From assembly GCF_000381365.1 (NCBI RefSeq), contig NZ_KB905466.1, forward strand, positions 494,744-558,743: 64,000 bases of DNA, written 5' to 3'. The translations under genes and the position numbers were made by a program. The first letter of the stretch is position 1. Each line of letters begins with the position of its first letter. The DNA comes from Bacteroides salyersiae WAL 10018 = DSM 18765 = JCM 12988 (lineage in GTDB: Bacteria; Bacteroidota; Bacteroidia; Bacteroidales; Bacteroidaceae). Below the pieces are notes generated by a model. That model had not been told where the DNA came from. It did no database searches and saw nothing but the letters and a program-made list of their open reading frames with translations. This document shows positions 29,728-38,005 of this stretch, in pieces.

Positions 29728-31368
29728 TTACTTTATCAGCGCCTTATTTACAAAACGCGGATGAGCAAACGGTTTACCAGGCTCAACATATACGGCAGTA
29801 CTGCGTGTCCGTCCTCCATTCCTTAAATCAAACTCGACAAATTCTTCATACGTACTCTTAGATGCCCCGGTAGCTGTCTTCATCGTCCTGTCGTATAGCG
29901 CTTTGCGCGAAGGTGCATTAAATCCCAGTATGTTACTTCTCATCATACTCTCTTCTGAAGGACGATAAGCCCCTTTTATATAAGTACAGGCGCCTTCAAA
30001 TACTCCCAAATTATCGGAAGTATACCGCTCATCATTCAAAAACGCAGACCAAAGCACTTCATCCCATTCAGCAGTAAAATCGACATTCTGCGCCCATCCA
30101 AAGCTTTGCAAGGTTCTCGTATTATTAATTTCCGAAACCGGTATTCTTCCTTGTTCTTCATAAGCATACTCATCCAGCAACTTTCCAAAGCCATGCCCTA
30201 TCGCTTCATGCACAAGTACTTGTCTGAATGTTTCACTCTCCAGATTATAAATAACCGGACAATAAGCAATTGCAAACTCTACAAAATCCCGGCTACCGAC
30301 CTCAGAATATCCGAAATAGGTAGTACCGGCATAAGCCGGAGTATTTAATACCACCACTACCAACGTCTCTCCCAAATCGATATTCTTCACACATCGGGCA
30401 TATTCCATACAAGCAGCATCATCTCCGGAAATCCCCGTACTGTTTCCACCTTCCAATTCGCAACTAAAAGCAGTACTATATCCGTCTCCAAAAGTGTTAT
30501 TAGCAGAAACAGCCGTCACTGCATATACATTAAAATAATTACGAAGAGACTGTATAGGTTCTTCCGTAAAAAGATTTTCAAAAGCCTTGTCCATCACTTG
30601 GTCATAGGTTCCGTCAGCAATCTCTTTATCGATAAACCCATCCCCCACTATAACAATAGGAATGCCTTTCCCGATACTCGCTGTCTGTAATACGCGCACT
30701 TTTTTATCTTCTGAATAATCGGTAGACTCCCCTGCCGATACGCCCTGTTGGGTAATAGTAACGGTCCTCAAAATTTTCTGCTTTCCATCGATCTCCTGTA
30801 CAAAATAAATATAAGCAGTACGGGATGCAGATTCCGCATTCGGTAAAGCCTTCAGACGAAGTATATAAGAAGAAGCCCGTGTATCCGGTTGTTGGGTCAA
30901 CCATTCATCGGCACCTTTTGAAGCACCTATCAACAGTTCATCTTGGGCAATACTTGTAGAGAACCGGATCTCCAACACCTCACCGGCAGCAGCTACACTA
31001 TAAGCCGTCTTTTCTAATTGAATAATCGGTTCCTGTTTCAGAGTTATATTTTTCCTCAGCGTTCCGGAAGTCAATGTCAATGTTGCTGTCCGAGTATAGT
31101 CATTATCATTCAAGCTATTAGCAGTAACCGTAATACTTACTGCACCGGCATTACCGGACATCGGAGAAATCGTAATCCAATCGGCAGTAGTACTTGCCTG
31201 CCATTCGCGAGAACTCGTAAAGCTGATTTGGATTTGTCCCCCTGCTTCCGGAGCGATTTCTATATCTTCCGTAGTTCCAATAGAGAAACTGGGTTCTACC
31301 TCATTTTCAGTACAAGATACCGTAAAAAGTAAATACAGGAAAAATAAAAGGAAAGAATTTGCTTTCAT
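29728..31368 (-). CDS. M64 (IgA peptidase-type) metallopeptidase lipoprotein with BACON domain
   Basis: 546 residues; lipobox LLFTVSC. Residues about 30-115 form a BACON domain (REWQASTTADWITISPMSGN), with a second beta domain to about 210. The catalytic part starts at IPIVIVGDGF and holds the zinc site HEAIGHGFGKLLDEY, the M64 pattern HExxH followed by DEY. M64 members include IgA proteases; substrate here is not known. Single gene with its own terminator and promoter (minus-strand TACTTTTG at 31394-31401). Its position beside a peptide-type SusC/SusD locus suggests joint use of host or dietary protein. Confidence 0.92.
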   Translation of the reverse strand: MKANSFLLFFLYLLFTVSCTENEVEPSFSIGTTEDIEIAPEAGGQIQISFTSSREWQASTTADWITISPMSGNAGAVSITVTANSLNDNDYTRTATLTLTSGTLRKNITLKQEPIIQLEKTAYSVAAAGEVLEIRFSTSIAQDELLIGASKGADEWLTQQPDTRASSYILRLKALPNAESASRTAYIYFVQEIDGKQKILRTVTITQQGVSAGESTDYSEDKKVRVLQTASIGKGIPIVIVGDGFIDKEIADGTYDQVMDKAFENLFTEEPIQSLRNYFNVYAVTAVSANNTFGDGYSTAFSCELEGGNSTGISGDDAACMEYARCVKNIDLGETLVVVVLNTPAYAGTTYFGYSEVGSRDFVEFAIAYCPVIYNLESETFRQVLVHEAIGHGFGKLLDEYAYEEQGRIPVSEINNTRTLQSFGWAQNVDFTAEWDEVLWSAFLNDERYTSDNLGVFEGACTYIKGAYRPSEESMMRSNILGFNAPSRKALYDRTMKTATGASKSTYEEFVEFDLRNGGRTRSTAVYVEPGKPFAHPRFVNKALIK

Positions 31369-31572
31369 ATTAACAGAGTATTATTTCATTTCACAAAAGT
31401 AAGATATTATCTTAAATAATAGAATATTTTTAGACAAATAAGCACAAAAAGAAGCAAAATAATCATCCTCTCTTTCTAAACTCCTTTTTCACAAGCAATC
31501 ATTTTCAGCATTCAGAGTACCGATATACATTATTATATAATTCTCAGATTCGTTTTTGACTATTTTATTAAC

Positions 31573-31580
31573 TATCTTTG
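31573..31580 (+). promoter_or_regulatory. Promoter -7 box of the YdcF-like gene
   Basis: TATCTTTG within ACTATCTTTGCATATAG, identical over 17 bases to the abiE promoter region at 52931. It overlaps a possible TTG start at 31578 and so argues for the start at 31638. Confidence 0.6.
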
Positions 31581-31637
31581 CATATAGCTAAAGTATTATT
31601 TAAACTGTCATTGACGGCAAATGAAAACAAACCTTTT

Positions 31638-32135
31638 ATGAAATATATAATTCTTCTACTCGGAGCTCCGAATGACGAGCAAGGCAGATTAAGCCAAATG
31701 GCACAAGACCGTATCGACTGTGCGTACAATTTATATGCAAATAATGAACACATGACTTTCCTCTGTACCGGCGGATACGGGCAGCATTTCAATACGACCA
31801 ATCGGCCCCATGCCTATTATGCCAAGCAAGCACTCATTAAAAAAGGAGTGAGAGAAGAAGATTTTTTACCTTTTATCTTATCTACCAATACTTATGAAGA
31901 TTTTAAAATTTCAAAAGAGATCATTGAAAAAGAACTACCGGATATGCTAATCGTCATCACTTCCGATTTCCATATCCGAAGAGCTAAATTATTGCATGAC
32001 AGAATTATCAACTATCCTCATACCCTATTCTTGCCTGCCAAATCGAATCTTTCTGAAAAAGAATTGTTGTCATTGATTGAACACGAACAAGATGCAATAA
32101 AAGCGATAGAAGAAAACAGATTCGGCAATCATTGA
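31638..32135 (+). CDS. YdcF-family (DUF218) protein
   Basis: 165 residues, Rossmann-like: strand YIILLLGAP, FLCTGGYGQ, STNTYEDFKISKEII and VITSDFHIRRAKLL, the conserved DUF218 blocks. There is no N-terminal membrane segment, so it is a cytoplasmic short form like E. coli YdcF. Start taken at 31638 because the promoter box lies at 31573-31580. Biochemical role not established. Confidence 0.88.
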   Translation: MKYIILLLGAPNDEQGRLSQMAQDRIDCAYNLYANNEHMTFLCTGGYGQHFNTTNRPHAYYAKQALIKKGVREEDFLPFILSTNTYEDFKISKEIIEKELPDMLIVITSDFHIRRAKLLHDRIINYPHTLFLPAKSNLSEKELLSLIEHEQDAIKAIEENRFGNH

Positions 32136-32194
32136 GAATGCAATAAAATGAACAGTATAATCAAATCAGTAAAGTCAAAATTCCCATCCATATT

Positions 32195-32488
32195 ATGCTA
32201 AAATTTACCGATGACTTTGAAAATAACGAGAAGCTGATCCTTCGTGACCATCTGGCACTCGAAAGAACAAAGTTAGCCAACGAACGGACATTATTCTCTT
32301 ATATCCGTACTTCCCTTTATCTGCTTACTGCCGGAATCGGAATTTTCCAGATTGAAAATATTTCGCGACTCGACGGTCTTGCATGGGTATGTATCATTTG
32401 CGGTATATTCATATTTATTTTAGGATTTGTCCGTTTTATGCAAATGAGAAGACATCTGAAAAGTTATATAAAAACATCTTCCAAATAG
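32195..32488 (+). CDS. DUF202 small membrane protein
   Basis: 97 residues. LALERTKLANERTLFSYIRTSL is the DUF202 signature; two membrane segments follow (LYLLTAGIGIF and WVCIICGIFIFILGF). It follows the YdcF-like gene by 59 bp and is probably co-transcribed. Function unknown. Confidence 0.9.
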   Translation: MLKFTDDFENNEKLILRDHLALERTKLANERTLFSYIRTSLYLLTAGIGIFQIENISRLDGLAWVCIICGIFIFILGFVRFMQMRRHLKSYIKTSSK

Positions 32489-32554
32489 CAGGTTTTAAAT
32501 AATTTCTATTTTAACATTGTTAATTGTCTTTTCCAAGTATTATTTCCAGCTTCG

Positions 32555-32594
32555 CAAGAAATGCATTTCTTGTGTACAAAGAATACTATTCTTT
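32555..32594. repeat. Two adjacent palindromes in a convergent gap
   Basis: CAAGAAATGCATTTCTTG (32555-32572, perfect) and AAAGAATACTATTCTTT (32578-32594). They lie between convergent genes and may end transcription, though T-runs are weak. Nothing else is seen in 32489-32816. Confidence 0.5.
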
Positions 32595-32816
32595 GCCGGC
32601 AAAAGATACGATTTAACAGAGCATTAATATTGTTTTTATATAAAAGAAAGAAACAGTATTCCTATCCCCATAAAATAAGCATCATATAGTTGATATATAA
32701 CACATTAGTATATTAAGAGCCGAAATTAAAAAACAAAAAGATTTTATTCTGCAAACATACACACCAGATTATAGTTATCAATTAAACAACTACAAAATCA
32801 TAGATTCATTATTTTT

Positions 32817-33305
32817 TCAGGAAAGCAATAATAATTCATAATCGAATACATCCAGCCAACGCCCAAACTTCATGCCTACTTTTTCAAAATGAGATACCGG
32901 CTTAAATCCAAGTTGTAGATGCAAAGAATTACTTATTTCGTTTCCAGCTGTGATACAAGCAATCAATGCGTGATAACCTTCCTTACGACATTCTCCAATC
33001 AACCGTTGCATCAACTGCTTGCCAATGCCCTTTCCGGAATATTCCGGAGACAGATAAACAGCCGTTTCCAAAGTATATTTATATGCGGCCCGTTCTTTCC
33101 AAGCATGTGCGTAACAATATCCTACAACTCTCCCATTCACTTCGTAAACAAAATACGGATAATGCGACGATATTTCAGATATGCGAACATACATTTCCGC
33201 CTCGGATACAGCTTCCGTCTCAAAAGTAACTATACTATTTACAACATATTCATTATAAATTTCCGTAATGTCTCCAGTATCTTTCAGCTCTACGCGTCTA
33301 ATCAT
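32817..33305 (-). CDS. GNAT-family N-acetyltransferase (PAT-like)
   Basis: 162 residues. Layout matches phosphinothricin-type acetyltransferases: IRRVELKDTGDITEIYNEYV at the N-terminus, acetyl-CoA loop SGKGIGKQLM, ETAVYLSPEY and HLQLGFKPVSHFEKVGMKFG. Substrate may be an amino acid analogue such as methionine sulfoximine; this is inferred from family. It follows the acyltransferase gene by 12 bp. Confidence 0.88.
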   Translation of the reverse strand: MIRRVELKDTGDITEIYNEYVVNSIVTFETEAVSEAEMYVRISEISSHYPYFVYEVNGRVVGYCYAHAWKERAAYKYTLETAVYLSPEYSGKGIGKQLMQRLIGECRKEGYHALIACITAGNEISNSLHLQLGFKPVSHFEKVGMKFGRWLDVFDYELLLLS

Positions 33306-33317
33306 AACGGTTCTTTC

Positions 33318-34460
33318 TCAGTTCTTTTTAACTAAAAACTTCTTACTCAGCCATTTCCTTATCGGCTCATCATACAGTTTTAAGCAAAGATAAGCCAATA
33401 TAATACTTCCGAAGAATACAAGTAAAGCCATCGGCCAAGCCTGAGAGAATGTAAACGTCTTGCTCCATACCCAAGCATAAAACAGGTACATGAAAGGATA
33501 ATGCACAATATATAGCGGATAAGATATATCCCCTAAGAATTTACAGATTTTGGCCGATTTCTTATCAGTTGTTTTTCCGGAAGCACCCAGATAAACAAGT
33601 AGTGGAAAAATAACGATGGTACATACAGAATCATAGATGCCATTCATCCAAGGAGACTCACCATCGCCAATATAAGGCATGGAAAACAAAACAGCAAGTA
33701 CTAAACTGCATATCCAAAAAGCCCCCTTTATCTTAACCGGCTTGAAAACGCGCGACATCAACAATCCGATAGAAAAGGAAAACAACAAGCGCAGGAAACC
33801 TCCAATCAAATTATAATCTCCCATTGACCATCCTACACCCAAATGTCCATAACCGGAAAAATTGAATATGGCAAATGACGCCAATCCGATTCCCGCCAAT
33901 CCGACAAGTACCGTAAGTACCTTTGTAGGCAACCGACGAAGAAACAGGGCGTATAGTATATTTCCGATATACTCGAAAAACAAAGACCAACTGGGCCCAT
34001 TCAGAGGATACATCTCACCATTTCCCCGCACCTCAGGACCTGTTCCCGGTACAGCCGGAATCAAGAAAAGCCCCATAAGCATGGCAAGCATCACCATGGA
34101 CATGGAAACCGGTGTTCCATCCCATTTCTCTGAACCTTGTATATAAAATGTAATAGCACCTAAAACTGCTCCCAACACAACCATCGGATGTAAACGGATT
34201 AATCTGCGTTTGAAAAAATCTTTTGTTTTCATCACTTTCCAACGATCATCATAAGCATAGCCGATAACAAACCCCGACAGAATAAAAAAGAAATCGACCG
34301 CCAAATATCCATGATTAAATCGCTGATCGATAGGGCTTGTTGCAAAAGCTTCAAATATATGATACCATACTACCAGAACAGCAGCAACTCCTCTCAGTCC
34401 GTCAAGAAGATCATAATGTGGTTTTGTGTCTAAAAGTGCAGTAGAAGATTTTTTTTGCAT
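33318..34460 (-). CDS. Membrane acyltransferase family 3 (OafA-like)
   Basis: 380 residues, about 10 membrane segments. The signature DLLDGLRGVAAVLVVWYHIFE with the catalytic His, and RRLIRLHPMVVLG with the RxxR region, are clear; a later SWSLFFEYIGN motif is also typical. Members acetylate or acylate surface polysaccharides or other exported molecules. Promoter -7 box TAACTTTG on the minus strand at 34520-34527. The acceptor cannot be told. Confidence 0.88.
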   Translation of the reverse strand: MQKKSSTALLDTKPHYDLLDGLRGVAAVLVVWYHIFEAFATSPIDQRFNHGYLAVDFFFILSGFVIGYAYDDRWKVMKTKDFFKRRLIRLHPMVVLGAVLGAITFYIQGSEKWDGTPVSMSMVMLAMLMGLFLIPAVPGTGPEVRGNGEMYPLNGPSWSLFFEYIGNILYALFLRRLPTKVLTVLVGLAGIGLASFAIFNFSGYGHLGVGWSMGDYNLIGGFLRLLFSFSIGLLMSRVFKPVKIKGAFWICSLVLAVLFSMPYIGDGESPWMNGIYDSVCTIVIFPLLVYLGASGKTTDKKSAKICKFLGDISYPLYIVHYPFMYLFYAWVWSKTFTFSQAWPMALLVFFGSIILAYLCLKLYDEPIRKWLSKKFLVKKN

Positions 34461-34575
34461 GATAAATTTATAAATTAAATGATTGATTCCTAATTTAACG
34501 GTTAACTAATAATGTGCTGCAAAGTTACACAACTTAAAAACTCTAAAATTTGTCCTATGACAAAATATCATCGGT

Positions 34576-35145
34576 TTAAATATTATTTTGAGCTCTAAGG
34601 CGACTGAGCGTTGAAAGCGTTATTCCCAAATAAGAGGCAATATATCCTAAATTCACTCGCTGATATATCTGAGGAAACTGCTGTTTAAACTCTTCATATC
34701 TCTCTTTTGCCGGCAACGTAAGTCGGTCTTTATGAGAGCGGTGCAAACGCCTGTATTCATCTTGATGAATAATTCTTCCCCAGTTAGCCAATTCGATATT
34801 GGTTTGAAAAAGCCTGTTCAAATCAGACAGTGATATTTTATACGCAACAACCTCTTCAAGTGTTTCTACAAATTCTTCGCTCAATTTATTATAATAAAAT
34901 TCATCCATGCTAAAGACAATTCCTCCTTCCCATGAAAAGGAAGTTGTTATCTCCTCTCCATTTACAAGCCAAAAAGAACGGGTTATTCCCTTTTCTATGA
35001 AATAAGCCGATCTGGAAAACGTATTTTCCTTTATCAACAGATGTTTTTTAGGAAAATGGCAAATAGTCACACTCTCTTTCAACGTGCGTATGGTATCATC
35101 GGAAATTGGATACAAAGAAGTTATCTTATCTATAACATTCGTCAT
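34576..35145 (-). CDS. Crp/Fnr-family transcriptional regulator
   Basis: 189 residues: cyclic-nucleotide-binding-like beta domain (LLIKENTFSRSAYFIEKGITRSFW) and a C-terminal HTH (VNLGYIASYLGITLSTLSRLRAQ). There is no Cys cluster of an FNR iron-sulfur type and no clear cAMP-site RxS motif. It is of the Bacteroidetes Crp-like type often next to metabolic or stress genes. Targets unknown. Confidence 0.87.
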   Translation of the reverse strand: MTNVIDKITSLYPISDDTIRTLKESVTICHFPKKHLLIKENTFSRSAYFIEKGITRSFWLVNGEEITTSFSWEGGIVFSMDEFYYNKLSEEFVETLEEVVAYKISLSDLNRLFQTNIELANWGRIIHQDEYRRLHRSHKDRLTLPAKERYEEFKQQFPQIYQRVNLGYIASYLGITLSTLSRLRAQNNI

Positions 35146-35523
35146 AAAGCAAAAAGAATTTAAGAGCTATATAACCTTTAATCGAAATAAAACCCTACAT
35201 AAAACAAAAAGACCCAACTTTACATTTTCAGGTGCAAAATCGGGTGCTATTTTCTTAATTTATTGATCTTCAATATTTATTGTAAAAGTTAGGGAGTTAT
35301 ATCCTTTGTTTTTTCTCCACTATCTATCAACCAATTATCTACATCCGAAATGACAGGTTGCATTATAAAGAAAGTTCTCTATTCTGATATTAAAACACCT
35401 ATTTTTTAACCCCATCTTTTATATTGCAAAGATAGGTCCTTGAGTCCGTTTCTCAAAAAAATCCGGCACTTTTTGTCACCAGGCCCTATCCTTTATTATT
35501 TATTACGATCTCTCTCATCTTTT
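35146..35523. other. Intergenic stretch between Crp-like and alcohol dehydrogenase genes
   Basis: No convincing gene, hairpin terminator or repeat. It must contain the Crp-like promoter. Confidence 0.5.
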
Positions 35524-36561
35524 CTATTTTCCTATTATCGCCACTTTAATGACTCCGTCCAACTTATTTTCAAAAATACGGTAGGCCTCCCCAACTTCGT
35601 CTAACGGAAACCGATGCGTAATCAAAGGAATGGTATCTATCTTGCCCTCCTCAATCAGGCTAAGAATCTCAGCGCAGTCACAACCATCTACTCCACCTGT
35701 TTTAAAAACCAGATTTTTACCATACATATCCGGTAAGGGGAGAATCTGAGGTTTATCATAAAGAGCTACAATAGTGACAATACCATTCGGACGGGCACAT
35801 TCCCATGCCAGACAGAAAGTATCCTCTACCCCTGCCACTTCCAACACAACATCCGCCCCGCCATGATCGCTATTGATTAGCACAAAATCCTTACAGTTTT
35901 CCGGATTTGTCAACAGCACATCAGGATAATGCTCACGAACAAACTGGATTCTTTCGGAAGACTTCTCACAGACAATGATACGTCGTGGCTTCTTCAACAT
36001 CGTACACAGCAAAGTACATATTCCAGTAGGACCGGCACCAATGATAAGGACCGTATCCTCTTCAGAAATCTCCGAAATGCGAGCTGCCCAAAAGCCTGTT
36101 GCAAGAACATCACCAACGAACAACGCTTGTTCATCACTAACGGTATCAGGTATACGGTTCAAACCTTGATCGGCATATGGAACCCTGATATATTCCGCCT
36201 GCCCACCGTCAATACGGCATCCCAATGCCCATCCCCCATTGGAATCAGTACAATTATTAACATATCCGTGCCGGCAAAAAAAACATTCTCCACAAAAAGT
36301 TTCAACATTTACTGTCACCCTATCTCCGGGCCTAACCGAAACAACTCCGGAACCGACTTCTTCCACAACGCCTACCATCTCATGACCGACCGTAACTCCA
36401 GGTACGGCACGCAGCACACTGCCATGTTTGATATGCAGATCGCTGGTACAAATACTACCAAGCGTTACACGTACAATCGCATCCCGTGTATCCTTTATTT
36501 TCGGTCTCGGCTTCTCCAATAGTTGGAACTTTCCATGTTCAATATAAGTATATGCAAGCAT
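35524..36561 (-). CDS. Zinc-dependent alcohol dehydrogenase (MDR family)
   Basis: 345 residues. Catalytic zinc ligands in CTSDLHIKHG and GHEMVG, the structural zinc loop CGECFFCRHGYVNNC (four Cys) and the NAD(P) Rossmann loop IIGAGPTGIC are present. The pattern resembles medium-chain secondary-alcohol or formaldehyde-type dehydrogenases. Single gene on the minus strand. Substrate not predictable. The gap 36562-36909 beyond it is AT-rich with no gene. Confidence 0.92.
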   Translation of the reverse strand: MLAYTYIEHGKFQLLEKPRPKIKDTRDAIVRVTLGSICTSDLHIKHGSVLRAVPGVTVGHEMVGVVEEVGSGVVSVRPGDRVTVNVETFCGECFFCRHGYVNNCTDSNGGWALGCRIDGGQAEYIRVPYADQGLNRIPDTVSDEQALFVGDVLATGFWAARISEISEEDTVLIIGAGPTGICTLLCTMLKKPRRIIVCEKSSERIQFVREHYPDVLLTNPENCKDFVLINSDHGGADVVLEVAGVEDTFCLAWECARPNGIVTIVALYDKPQILPLPDMYGKNLVFKTGGVDGCDCAEILSLIEEGKIDTIPLITHRFPLDEVGEAYRIFENKLDGVIKVAIIGK

Positions 36562-36909
36562 AAATATCTTCCCAATTAATTAATACATCTATTACACAAC
36601 AAAAATAATAATTTCATCGACAAAACGTAAATTCTAATCAAATTAAAATCACAATCAGAGTTTCTCCACTCTGACTTAATCCCATTCTGCAGACATAGTA
36701 CTATGAACGGAATATATTATTCTTTCCATCTTAGCAGTTTCTAAATCAAAAACTTTCTCAGGCAAAATAATAAATACAAATCACAAGACACTGATAAACA
36801 ATAAAATAATCACAAAGTGATATGCTTTTCTTTAGACATAATCAAGCATACCGAATAGTAAGCAAAAGAATATTTTCATATACTTATCTTTAAATGTGCC
36901 AAAAACAAG

Positions 36910-36942
36910 AAATCCCTGTAAATTATTAATTTACAGGGATTT
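36910..36942 (-). terminator. Hairpin downstream of a lost tRNA, at the edge of the ICE
   Basis: Perfect 14-bp stem (36910-36923 with 36929-36942, AAATCCCTGTAAAT) and 5-nt loop, T-rich on both sides. Its distance from the tRNA 3' fragment at 36967 matches the tRNA-Ser/terminator spacing at 16298-16341, so it was probably the chromosomal terminator of that tRNA. Confidence 0.65.
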
Positions 36943-36966
36943 CCTTTGATTTTTATTTCTTTTTCG

Positions 36967-36988
36967 CGGAGAGACAGGGTTTTGAACC
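36967..36988 (-). other. Left attachment site: 22-bp tRNA 3' end
   Basis: On the minus strand GGTTCAAAACCCTGTCTCTCCG fits tRNA positions 52-73 (T-loop TTCAAAA, acceptor 3' strand, discriminator G). The bases before it do not form the rest of a T-stem, so the tRNA body is absent. This is what remains when an element integrates in a tRNA 3' end; the intact tRNA should be at the far ICE end. The core CCTGTCTCTCCGC agrees with what I remember as the NBU1 core at a tRNA-Leu gene (unchecked). Confidence 0.65.
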
Positions 36989-37174
36989 TACAAATCTAAC
37001 CGCTTATATTTCAGCTACTTTGCTTTCAAAATTTCAAATAGGTAACGAAACAGTAACGATTTTCAGATGTTGGGCTTGTCCAACTTTGACCGCTGTTTGT
37101 CTGCCTAACTTTCGGGTTCAAAGATACGGCTTTCTTTTGAAACTCGCAAATATCTGATAATAAATATTTTTGGG

Positions 37175-37227
37175 TTAGTGCAAGGTGCAAGCTATATATA
37201 TAAATATATACTTGCACCTTGCACTAA
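37175..37227. repeat. 17-bp perfect inverted repeat upstream of tetR
   Basis: Arms TTAGTGCAAGGTGCAAG (37175-37191) and its exact complement (37211-37227) flank a 19-nt loop of A and T only, with two GTGCAAG half-repeats inside each arm. It could be an integrase arm site, an operator or a terminator. The rest of 36989-37295 has no gene; a weak -7-like TATCTTCG sits at 37265. Confidence 0.7.
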
Positions 37228-37295
37228 AAAAGCACTGGGGTACAAATGCTTAAAACAAAATCCGTATCTTCGTAACCGATTAAAAACAAACGTGT

Positions 37296-37910
37296 ATGAT
37301 AATAACTAACCGTGAAGAAGTAATAGATAAAGCGTTCGGCGTATTTGTCAGGATGAACTACGAGAAAGCAAGCATCATCACGCTTGCCAAAGCCTGCGGG
37401 GTGACAAAAACGGGTATCGTTTATTATTTTCCGCACAAGCTGGATTTATTCATGGCTGTGGCGGACAAATACGTGTTGCAAATGCACGAACCGGAAAACA
37501 AGTTTGCCGCTCCTGCCGATACGTTGGCGGAGTTCATCGGGCAATACGTGGCGGGGGTAGCCGCTTCCATGAAAAGGATTGTTGAACTGATTGGTGATAA
37601 TAGCAGCCCGCATGATTGTAGTCCTAACTTCTACTACTTTCACTTTCTGTCACAAGTGCGTATGTACTATCCGGGCATCAGGCAGAAAATTGAGAAAATC
37701 TACCGACAAGACTATGACCTATGGGAGAAAGTCATACAGAAGGCAAAAGAAAGCGGGGAAATCAGGAGCAACACGGACGTGAAGAAAACGGCTATCATGT
37801 TCCGGCAAATGTTTTTAGGACTGTCATACGAACAAGCATTTCTAAACGGTTTGAACGTGGACGAACTGGCAGAAAATTTTCGCCATATCTATTCGCTGCT
37901 TAAAGCCTGA
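37296..37910 (+). CDS. TetR/AcrR-family regulator
   Basis: 204 residues. HTH at residues 10-50 (REEVIDKAFGVFVRMNYEKASIITLAKACGVTKTGIVYYF) is typical TetR; the rest is helical ligand domain. It stands directly before the recombinase, and the 50-bp gap holds a perfect palindrome suited to a TetR dimer, so I infer it controls the recombinase. Confidence 0.9.
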   Translation: MIITNREEVIDKAFGVFVRMNYEKASIITLAKACGVTKTGIVYYFPHKLDLFMAVADKYVLQMHEPENKFAAPADTLAEFIGQYVAGVAASMKRIVELIGDNSSPHDCSPNFYYFHFLSQVRMYYPGIRQKIEKIYRQDYDLWEKVIQKAKESGEIRSNTDVKKTAIMFRQMFLGLSYEQAFLNGLNVDELAENFRHIYSLLKA

Positions 37911-37940
37911 TACTCTTTTGTTTTTTTAACCTCGATTATT

Positions 37941-37958
37941 TTTGAACAGATGTTCAAA
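37941..37958. promoter_or_regulatory. Palindromic operator, likely for the TetR-like protein
   Basis: TTTGAACAGATGTTCAAA: 8-bp arms around GA, a typical TetR-family operator shape. It lies 18 bp upstream of the recombinase -7 box, where a bound dimer would block RNA polymerase. Confidence 0.65.
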
Positions 37959-37975
37959 TAATGGTATTTTTATCT

Positions 37976-37983
37976 TATCTTTG
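37976..37983 (+). promoter_or_regulatory. Promoter -7 box of the recombinase
   Basis: TATCTTTG fits the consensus; transcription would begin near 37990. This makes the ATG at 38006, not one at 37961, the likely recombinase start. Confidence 0.6.
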
Positions 37984-38005
37984 GAGCGAAGCAAAATTCA
38001 GCGAC

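Noticed and set aside
36910..36942. Hairpin as an ICE end repeat
   Set aside because: Its place relative to the tRNA end fits a chromosomal tRNA terminator better.
36967..37060. A complete tRNA gene at the ICE edge
   Set aside because: Only positions 52-73 fit; the T-stem partner, anticodon arm and D arm are missing.
37026..37217. Frame of 63 residues on the minus strand at the ICE end
   Set aside because: Runs through the AT loop and inverted repeat; no start signal.
37961..38005. Earlier recombinase start
   Set aside because: The codon lies upstream of the predicted transcription start and between operator and -7 box.
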